From contig NZ_RHJI01000015.1 in assembly GCF_004211955.1 (NCBI RefSeq), positions 62,001 to 126,000 of the forward strand: a stretch of DNA of 64,000 bases, given 5' to 3'. Of this stretch, positions 57,426 to 64,000 are shown piece after piece (the first letter of the stretch is position 1; the number at the start of each line of letters is the position of its first letter). Origin of the DNA: Escherichia sp. E1V33 (GTDB taxonomy: Bacteria > Pseudomonadota > Gammaproteobacteria > Enterobacterales > Enterobacteriaceae). The notes under the pieces are model-generated. The model made no database searches, had not been told where the DNA came from, and was given only the letters and a program-made list of their open reading frames with translations. Position numbers and translations under genes: made by a program.

Positions 57426-58709
57426 ATGAGTAAGCTAACAAAGTTAATCACGAAACCGAGACTTTTTTTTAGAGATGCGAAAATAAATCGAAGTAATACA
57501 GAACCATCTAAACAAGTTGCGAAAAAAAACATGCCGGTACAAAAAAAAGTGGAAAGTAAAAAAGAGAAAGTCGTCACCAAGCCAAAAATAAATAGTCTTG
57601 ATCATTTTAATATCTTAGATGATATCAGGGTTATTTTACATTCAGGAGAAAGTTTCGATGCAGGTGTGGCACATTTAAAACCCTGGATTGCAGTATTGAT
57701 GCGCAGTAATGTTAAATTTCTGATATTAGTGCGTAATTTGAATTTATTTGAGTGGGTAAAGACGAACTTTCCATGGACATATGTATCCTATGCGAAAGGA
57801 GCTCAGGATATTGAAAATCTTTTAAAAAAAATGCCATATGTTAATACTGTTCTATATCCTTCAAGTACGGGTAACAATATACATCTTGTGCGGTTTAGTT
57901 ATTTAAATCATATTTTTATTGGGCATGGTGATAGTGATAAGGCCTCTAGTGCGCACAAGGGATTAAGGTTATATGATGAGATATGGACGGCAGGAGAGGC
58001 ACATATTGATAGATTTCGCAACAGTGATTTTAATACCCAGCATATGATATTCAATAAAGTTGGGAGGCCAAACAGTAAAAAAATTATAGAAGCATGCCAA
58101 TCAAATTGGAAAGAAAGAAACTATCGCGTACTTTATTTGCCCACCTGGGAAGGTCATTTTGAAGAAAGCAACTATTCCTCTGCTTTGATTTCTGGAGGTA
58201 TCATACAAACTGTTGCAAATAATCTAAAGCTACATATCGATGCCAAATTTCACCATATAACAGGGTCACGAATTAGTGAGTTAAAAAACCTTGATGCTAA
58301 TTTATCACAATATAATTCTGATGAGGAAAGCAGAGTTACTATTATTCCGCGAACTATTCCTGTTGATACAATTTTAGCTACTTATAACATATTCATTTGC
58401 GATATTTCTGCTGTCATCAGTGAATGTCTCGCTGGTAATGGGCCAATATTTGTATATATTCCTCAAGATAGAGAAATTAATATCTCAAATTCTAATATGG
58501 CTTATGGCGATTATTGTTATACTTTTTCTACGCTTAATGAACTGGAAGAGAAGTTAAGCTCTGTATTAGCTGGCAATGACTATCTTGAGGAAAAAAGAAA
58601 ATTTGCCATGAATTACATTTTAGGTTATGAAGAAACTCTTAATGATAAGTTCGTTAAAGAAATAAAAGAAATTTATGAACAACCTCAAAAAATAACGCAG
58701 CTTAAATAA
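57426..58709 (+). CDS. CDP-glycerol/CDP-ribitol phosphotransferase-like protein
   Basis: This 427-residue protein has the features of the CDP-glycerol glycerophosphotransferase (TagF/TagB-like) fold: FIGHGDSDKASSAHKG (His167) with YDEIWTAGEAHIDRF, then LYLPTWEGHFEESNYSS, and DISAVISECLAGNGP for CDP-alditol binding. Residues 1-55 are very basic (KKNMPVQKKVESKKEKVV) and may touch the membrane or other Kps proteins. GGAG at 57418-57421 sets the start at the ATG at 57426. Next to a CDP-ribitol synthase it probably adds ribitol phosphate to the growing capsule. The AT-rich DNA suggests transfer. Confidence 0.75.
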   Translation: MSKLTKLITKPRLFFRDAKINRSNTEPSKQVAKKNMPVQKKVESKKEKVVTKPKINSLDHFNILDDIRVILHSGESFDAGVAHLKPWIAVLMRSNVKFLILVRNLNLFEWVKTNFPWTYVSYAKGAQDIENLLKKMPYVNTVLYPSSTGNNIHLVRFSYLNHIFIGHGDSDKASSAHKGLRLYDEIWTAGEAHIDRFRNSDFNTQHMIFNKVGRPNSKKIIEACQSNWKERNYRVLYLPTWEGHFEESNYSSALISGGIIQTVANNLKLHIDAKFHHITGSRISELKNLDANLSQYNSDEESRVTIIPRTIPVDTILATYNIFICDISAVISECLAGNGPIFVYIPQDREINISNSNMAYGDYCYTFSTLNELEEKLSSVLAGNDYLEEKRKFAMNYILGYEETLNDKFVKEIKEIYEQPQKITQLK

Positions 58710-58874
58710 AAGTAAGCATATCGATTAGTGAGAGTGAATAACTGTGCTCGCGAATACTGCTAAAAACGTTAGAGTTCTACACTAATTATTAATTAAAAAA
58801 TCTTATCAAAACAATATCTGTAATTTATTGTTTTTACTTATTATAGTCTTTAATTATAAGCTTAGAGTTGAAAA

Positions 58875-60248
58875 ATGAAGAATATCGCTGTGATTTTATC
58901 TGGAGGTACAGGTTCTCGTTTCGGAGGCACCCTGCCAAAACAATTTACAAAACTAGCTGGAAAAGCTGTTATAGAGTATACGATAGACGCATTCGAAAAA
59001 TCTACTAATATTGATGAAATAATTATTGTATCTCAACCGGAGCATATGCATTTAACATGGGATATAATCAAAAAAAATAAATGGAAGAAAGTTGTTAAAG
59101 TCTTTGCTGGAGGTAAGGAGCGGTTTGATTCAACTTATTCAGCTATTGTTGGATTAGAGGGGTATAATCATGACTGTAATATTCTTATTCATGACGCAGT
59201 ACGGCCATTAATAAATGAACATATTATAAATGACTGTGTTTTTGCTCTCAAAGAATTTGATGCTGTCGATGTTGTAATTCCTTCATCAGATACTTTAGTC
59301 GAAGTTTTTGATGATGAATGTATTTCCAATATACCCAATAGAGCTTTCATGCGTAGAGGGCAAACACCACAAGCTTTTAAACTTGGCACAATAAAAAAAG
59401 CTTATCAAAAAGCAATAAAAGAACAGAGATTCACATTTACTTGTGACTGTGGTGTTGTTAGATCAATGATACCGGGTATTAGAGTCGCTACAGTTAAAGG
59501 AAATGAAGCTAATATAAAAATTACTCATCCTATAGATCTCTTTATTGCTGAAAAATTATTGCAAGAAGCTAATAAAATTTCTTATAATCCTGAAGATGAT
59601 TTATCATTTTTAAAAAATAAGAATCTAGTAATTTTCGGAGGGTCAAGTGGCATTGGTTTAGAAATAAAAAATTCAGCAATTTTGTTGGGTGCAAATGTGG
59701 ATGTTGCAAGTCGCTCTTATAATAATGTAGATATAACTGACATTCATTCTATCAATAAATTTCTGGCTGTGGTTAAAAAAGAACGTGGCACAATCGATTA
59801 TGTTATCAATACAGCTGGGCTGCTAATAAAAAAACCTATTGATTCTTTATCTCAGTCTGAAATTAATAATTTAATAGGAATAAATTATACAGGCGCAGTA
59901 AATGTTGCAATTGCATCTAAAAAATATTTAACTGAAAGTTCAGGTATGCTTGTTAATTTCACGTCAAGTTCATATACTCGTGGACGCTCATTATACGCGC
60001 TCTATTCATCATCTAAAGCAGCAATAGTTAACTTCACTCAAGCACTTGCTGAAGAATGGACAACAGAGAACATTCGCGTAAATTGTATTAATCCGGAAAG
60101 AACTGCAACACCAATGCGTACAGCTAATTTTGGTCTTGAACCAACTGAACTTTTACTAAATGCAAAAGATGTTGCATTAACAACTATTAAAATATTAGGA
60201 ACCAGAAATACTGGGTTGATTGTTGATATTCGAAAAGATGGTCGGTAA
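58875..60248 (+). CDS. Bifunctional ribitol-5-P cytidylyltransferase / ribulose-5-P reductase (Bcs1-like)
   Basis: This 457-residue fusion has an N-terminal IspD/TarI-type cytidylyltransferase (about 1-230; ILSGGTGSRFGGTLPKQF, HDAVRPL, RRGQTPQAF) and a C-terminal short-chain dehydrogenase (about 248-457; FGGSSGIGLE, catalytic Tyr377-x3-Lys381). This order is known from Haemophilus influenzae Bcs1, which reduces ribulose 5-phosphate to ribitol 5-phosphate and makes CDP-ribitol with CTP. The housekeeping ispD is not fused to a reductase. It supplies CDP-ribitol to the two flanking transferase-like proteins. Confidence 0.85.
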   Translation: MKNIAVILSGGTGSRFGGTLPKQFTKLAGKAVIEYTIDAFEKSTNIDEIIIVSQPEHMHLTWDIIKKNKWKKVVKVFAGGKERFDSTYSAIVGLEGYNHDCNILIHDAVRPLINEHIINDCVFALKEFDAVDVVIPSSDTLVEVFDDECISNIPNRAFMRRGQTPQAFKLGTIKKAYQKAIKEQRFTFTCDCGVVRSMIPGIRVATVKGNEANIKITHPIDLFIAEKLLQEANKISYNPEDDLSFLKNKNLVIFGGSSGIGLEIKNSAILLGANVDVASRSYNNVDITDIHSINKFLAVVKKERGTIDYVINTAGLLIKKPIDSLSQSEINNLIGINYTGAVNVAIASKKYLTESSGMLVNFTSSSYTRGRSLYALYSSSKAAIVNFTQALAEEWTTENIRVNCINPERTATPMRTANFGLEPTELLLNAKDVALTTIKILGTRNTGLIVDIRKDGR

Positions 60249-60254
60249 GAGGTG

Positions 60255-61421
60255 ATGCAAGTGTCTGGAAGTAATTTATATTATATTTATTTGGATACTA
60301 AAATAATTGGAGCTTTGGAGCAACTTATTGGTTATTTCCAGACACAAGTTTTTGACTCAAATAAATGTATTGAAGTAATATGTAAATACTATAAAGAGAT
60401 AGCAGATACATTTAAGAATGTTTTTATTAAACATAATATTCCTTTCAGATTTGTACGCAAACAAGCAGATTATAAACTTGATAAAGGAAAAGTAGTATTA
60501 TATCTTTTCAATGCACAGTCTAACTGTAGACTAGTCGCCAATAGGAGTTTGGTACATATTTTTGTTACTCATGGTGAAAGTCATAAATTAGCTTCAATTA
60601 AACCAATTATAAGAATTTATGATTATGTTGTAACATCAGGAAATGTCGGGATAGATCGTTTTCTTAAATCTGGAATTTTTTCTCCCTATGATGTTCAAAG
60701 CGGACGTATAATCACGTTAGGAGACACGTTTTTAGGAAATAATGAGTTTCATTATAATTTTAATAGCAATGCTTTAGTTTATGCTCCTACATGGGAAGGA
60801 GGAGTGCCTGAAGAAAATTACTGCTCATTACAAGAGGTAAATGTAAATAAAATAATTGATTTTTGTAAGCGGGAATTAATAAAATATGTATACATTAAGC
60901 CTCATCCAAATCTAGGGCACAGAGATAAGATTTATATATCACAATTAAATTTAGCTATTAAAAACATTAGGAAAAATGGGATCTTTGTGTTTGTTTGCAC
61001 ACCAAAAAATAAAAAATTCAATATTTTTAAGTTTTTACTAATTGCAAAAAATGGAGATGTTAAAAAAATTAATGATTGGGGGGCGGTTAAGTTTGCTATT
61101 ACTGATATTTCTGCAATGGAAATGCAATTTATACGAAAAAAAATACCATGCCTAACGTTAATTGATAGAAAATACACCAATGAATTATACATTCCTAAAA
61201 GGCTTAACATGTATACATCAAAAACTTTTTTTGATGTTAATGATTGTTTATCGTATGATTCAGATTCAGAAAAAATCCGAGATGAGTTGTTTGATTATTT
61301 TATAACTTATCCTTCAGAGGATATTGCTGGCATGTCATATTCCGAACGTATTCAATGGCTCTGCCAATATACAACGATGCACATGCTGAAAAGAAATAAA
61401 TTCTTCAAAGAAAATTATTGA
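60255..61421 (+). CDS. Second CDP-alditol phosphotransferase-like protein
   Basis: This 388-residue protein has a layout parallel to the gene at 57426: VTHGESHKLASIKP (His106), YDYVVTSGNVGIDRF, VYAPTWEGGVPEENYCS, KPHPNLGH and ITDISAMEMQFIRKKIPCL. It therefore belongs to the same TagF/TagB-like fold but is clearly diverged. The ATG at 60255 follows AGAGG closely; a GTG one codon earlier is possible. It lies six bases after the CDP-ribitol synthase gene. One copy may start the chain and the other extend it, which I infer from having two. Confidence 0.7.
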   Translation: MQVSGSNLYYIYLDTKIIGALEQLIGYFQTQVFDSNKCIEVICKYYKEIADTFKNVFIKHNIPFRFVRKQADYKLDKGKVVLYLFNAQSNCRLVANRSLVHIFVTHGESHKLASIKPIIRIYDYVVTSGNVGIDRFLKSGIFSPYDVQSGRIITLGDTFLGNNEFHYNFNSNALVYAPTWEGGVPEENYCSLQEVNVNKIIDFCKRELIKYVYIKPHPNLGHRDKIYISQLNLAIKNIRKNGIFVFVCTPKNKKFNIFKFLLIAKNGDVKKINDWGAVKFAITDISAMEMQFIRKKIPCLTLIDRKYTNELYIPKRLNMYTSKTFFDVNDCLSYDSDSEKIRDELFDYFITYPSEDIAGMSYSERIQWLCQYTTMHMLKRNKFFKENY

Positions 61422-62730
61422 GTATAAAATGAATGTTTTATTAATCTTGTCTCAACTTATTTTAATTGATTACAGTTATGCAACACTTCATGACTAAATA
61501 TTCTCTCATTATGTAAATAACCCGTCTTCGAGTTTAGACGATAAGCGTTCTACTTCTCATTCATATCTATATCTTAGTGACTCACATTACATAGATAAAA
61601 ATCGTAATGATATTCACTTGATACTTGGCGCGGTTGATGTATCAACACAGTTATTTTGTACTTGAAACTTCTTCTTGGCAGTCAGCTACGATGAATCTTC
61701 TTCTGTGGCTTTCACAACCGATCTTTCAGTCTGAAGTGGAATCGTTAACTATCAGTACAAAGTTTAGCAATACAGCATATAATGCTAATTTTCTAATACA
61801 CTAACCCACAATAATCACTTTTAACGAAGCACAATAAGCTTTATTTTCCACCCGCGATTACCCAACAACTAGAGTAGCAAACACGTCATAACAGGAACCG
61901 CAGAATCCAACAGACTTGCCTTTCCTGTACGCTGAAATTAAAACTACCCCACCATGGCATGTTATTTCACTTGCTATGTCCGAATATTTTTATCCAGCGA
62001 TATTCAGGTTGGACATGTTCACGCGCAATGAAGAATGTACAATCAGCTATAACACAATAGGTCCAATTTCCAGTAAGAAAGCCGACCAGTACCAATGCAA
62101 CCACAGCACAAAGCACATGAAAATGGGGAGTATTTCTATCATGAATTTCCCTACTGGCCCCAGCATAATTCCATTTGTTATTAAGTTAGATAAAATAGTA
62201 CACCTACGCAAATATATAATTACTTCACTGTGAATAACATATATGATAAAATCATGACCTAACTATCTGGAATTTAACCATTTCCGCGTTTTATGCCCGC
62301 AGCTTCCGCGGGCTTTTTTAGTGAAATTATCCCTAAAAAGAAACTATCATATTCACTTTTACCTCAATGCGGAATAAGATATACAATCACACAATTTGTA
62401 CTATTAGTTTTGTTTCGTGCCTTCCCCGCTTTCGAAAGAATGTGGGGATTATTATATAACCAGAACTTCACATCCACTATATGTATACATATAATTCGCT
62501 GCGTTTAAAGATATTCAAAATGCATTTAGACAGATTTAGATATGCTAAACTCGACTGCCACAAACAATCACCAGTAAAACTGTTATGAATATTAAGTATA
62601 TTGTGTCATTTTGTAGTAATCTATACAGATGACAACATTAAATTATGTAATAATATTTATATATAATTCTCCATCTTAAGATGGTGGTGTTTTTATACTA
62701 TTAAATGCTGTTGATGTTAGAGATTGAAAA
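61422..62730. other. 1.3-kb gap with decayed sequence inside capsule region 2
   Basis: No credible intact gene lies here, unusual for a capsule operon. The stretch is AT-rich and full of stops on both strands. On the minus strand, 62230-62070 reads as a hydrophobic peptide with coding character (GIMLGPVGKFMIEILPIF, then CFVLWLHWYWSAFLLEIG) that ends in a stop, and other frames carry on briefly downstream. This may be the wreck of a membrane protein or insertion element gene, but I cannot name it. An intrinsic terminator lies at 62295. Confidence 0.45.
62295..62319 (+). terminator. Intrinsic terminator inside the capsule locus
   Basis: A 6-bp GC stem (GCCCGC / GCGGGC) with a 7-base loop is followed by six T residues on the + strand, the classic form. 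It lies 870 bases after the last upstream gene and 410 before the glycosyltransferase gene, so transcription of the latter would need RfaH antitermination or its own promoter. Confidence 0.75.
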
Positions 62731-64000
62731 ATGAAAGATGATATTGCTGCTATGACTGAAAATATAGTGAGATTTTTTGAGCAGACATCACTGCGCGAAT
62801 ACATCAAAAAAACATGGTTCTACAATGAAAATTGCTTCGTTGTTGATTTTGAATATAAGAATGTGAAATTCGCATTAGACTTCACCGCCAACCAGACAGT
62901 CTTGAACGTGGATTTTGTGCTTCGTACTGACTGTTCTTTTTTTACCATTAAAGGTATTGAAAAAAAAGAAAGAATTTCATCTTGTGTTATTTTAATTGAA
63001 GCTCTTCCCTGTGCTTTATATAAAATAATATCCGTTATAAATACTATCGATTCAAATATTAAATTCGACATCTCAGTTATAATTCCTGTTCATAATAGGG
63101 AAAATTTAATTGTTGAATGTATAAAGTCCATTAATTCGCAAACGCTAGATAAAAACAGATTTGAAGTGATTTTTATTGACGATGGTTCAACCGATAAAAG
63201 TATTTCAGCAATTGAGTATTTTATTGCGTCGGACATAAATTGGCGTGTTATTCGCAGAGAAATTCCTTCTGGAAATGCTTCCGCTCCACGCAATGAAGGA
63301 ATAAAAGCAGCCAAAGGACGTTATGTTTTCTTTTTAGATTCTGATGATGCAATTCATCCAGAATTACTTTATGATGGACTACATATTGCAGATAAAAATA
63401 ATAGTGATATTGTATATTTTAAACAAGCCTCATCTACAGGGCGTGGAATACCTATACGGGCATTCAGAAAAAGTGCTAACAAAGCAGATATTATCAAAAA
63501 TCATTTATTCAGATCACTGAAAATTTTCAAATTATTTAAGAGAAAATTACTTATTGATAATGGGGTTTTATTCAACCCATCAATACCTGTTTACGAAGAT
63601 ATGATTTTTTCATGTCACGCGTTAACTGTTGCTAATACTGTATCAGTTTTAGCAGATAAGGATTATTATATTCTTAACGGGCACGATCAACCACATCTTT
63701 CTAAAGTGAGCTTCCCAGTTGAAAATAGAATTTTTGTTTTGCAAAGTGGATTAAACTATATTTTGCTTAGTAAGAATGAAATGATTGAAAAAATAAAAAT
63801 GTTCAACGCATGGATGATCATATGTTCAGAACATTTAGCAGCCATCATAAGAAACAAAAATCTATCTAATGAGAAAAAAGAATGCTTTTTTAGTCAGATG
63901 CATAAATCATTAGCAGCCCATCCAGAACTTACAAACATTGATTTTATTTACAAAAAATTTAAAAATCTTTCACAATACCTTCTGGAGGGAAACTATGAAG
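62731..64000 (+). CDS. Family 2 glycosyltransferase (3' end beyond the window)
   Basis: An open frame from the ATG at 62731 runs off the window after 423 codons. A GT-A domain begins near residue 113 (DISVIIPVHNREN), with VIFIDDGSTDKS (147-157), GNASAPRNEGIKAAKGRYVFFLDSDD (181-206; Asp-Ser-Asp-Asp metal site) and a later PVYEDMIFSCHAL typical of capsule GT2 enzymes. About 110 residues precede the domain and match nothing I know. In a ribitol-phosphate capsule this could be the transferase that adds the pentose (ribose), but that is inference. The ribosome site is weak. Confidence 0.75.
   Translation, partial: MKDDIAAMTENIVRFFEQTSLREYIKKTWFYNENCFVVDFEYKNVKFALDFTANQTVLNVDFVLRTDCSFFTIKGIEKKERISSCVILIEALPCALYKIISVINTIDSNIKFDISVIIPVHNRENLIVECIKSINSQTLDKNRFEVIFIDDGSTDKSISAIEYFIASDINWRVIRREIPSGNASAPRNEGIKAAKGRYVFFLDSDDAIHPELLYDGLHIADKNNSDIVYFKQASSTGRGIPIRAFRKSANKADIIKNHLFRSLKIFKLFKRKLLIDNGVLFNPSIPVYEDMIFSCHALTVANTVSVLADKDYYILNGHDQPHLSKVSFPVENRIFVLQSGLNYILLSKNEMIEKIKMFNAWMIICSEHLAAIIRNKNLSNEKKECFFSQMHKSLAAHPELTNIDFIYKKFKNLSQYLLEGNYE

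Noticed and set aside
58875-60248. Reading the cytidylyltransferase as the isoprenoid enzyme IspD
   Set aside because: It is fused to a reductase domain, lies in a capsule locus, and no ispF follows; this matches Bcs1-type CDP-ribitol enzymes.
61916-62233. A 105-codon + strand open frame in the capsule gap
   Set aside because: It has no ribosome site or domain, and its composition looks random. The minus strand of the same place looks more coding-like, but it is interrupted.

Overview
This window is Escherichia coli chromosome (or a very close Escherichia relative). Gene content, gene order and near-identical proteins match the yghA-hyb-gss-pitB-glc-T2SS region near 3.1 Mb of the K-12 map, read here in the opposite direction to the K-12 map as I recall it. 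The strain is not K-12. It keeps an intact yghX, a gene block between yghQ and yghO that K-12 lacks, a full GspC-M type II secretion operon, and a group 2 capsule (kps) locus. That combination suggests an encapsulated commensal or extraintestinal lineage.

Layout. 1-3.3 kb: yghA (5' end only), yqhA, gpr/yghZ, yghX, yghW. 3.4-10.1 kb: the hydrogenase-2 operon hybOABCDEFG. 10.3-13.2 kb: yghU and gss (glutathione and glutathionylspermidine chemistry). 13.5-15.0 kb: pitB phosphate transporter. 15.0-28.0 kb: a large lipid-related block. It has three P-loop kinase-like genes (yghT, yghS, yghR), a flippase-like protein (yghQ), a possible CHAD-like protein, a YtfJ paralogue and an LptF/LptG-like permease pair on the + strand. 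These converge on a minus-strand operon for an acyl-AMP ligase, an NAD-dependent reductase, an acyl carrier protein and a serine palmitoyltransferase-type enzyme. yghO, which resembles bacterial ceramide synthase, is divergent from that operon. 28.1-37.6 kb: glycolate utilisation, glcC and glcDEFGBA. 38.0-54.7 kb: lipoprotein metalloprotease sslE (yghJ), prepilin peptidase pppA, pilotin yghG and gspC-M. 54.7-64.0 kb: the start of a capsule locus, with a long AT-rich leader carrying JUMPstart/ops, then kpsM, kpsT and capsule-specific genes that continue past the window.

The most interesting system is at 15-28 kb. The minus-strand operon plus yghO supplies every step expected for a bacterial ceramide (sphingolipid) pathway: fatty acid activation, ACP loading, condensation with serine, 3-keto reduction and N-acylation. 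The facing operon supplies kinases and inner-membrane lipid export parts, including LptF/LptG paralogues with no ATPase of their own. I infer a gammaproteobacterial sphingolipid synthesis and export locus of which K-12 keeps only remnants (yghQRST, yghO).

The second point of interest is the capsule. A fused cytidylyltransferase-reductase (Bcs1-like) lies between two CDP-glycerol/ribitol phosphotransferase-like proteins and is followed by a family 2 glycosyltransferase. This points to a ribitol-phosphate capsule of the E. coli K18/K22/K100 type, related to that of Haemophilus influenzae type b. The capsule genes are markedly AT-rich, which fits horizontal acquisition. Their leader holds four copies of a short dyad that I cannot assign to a known element.
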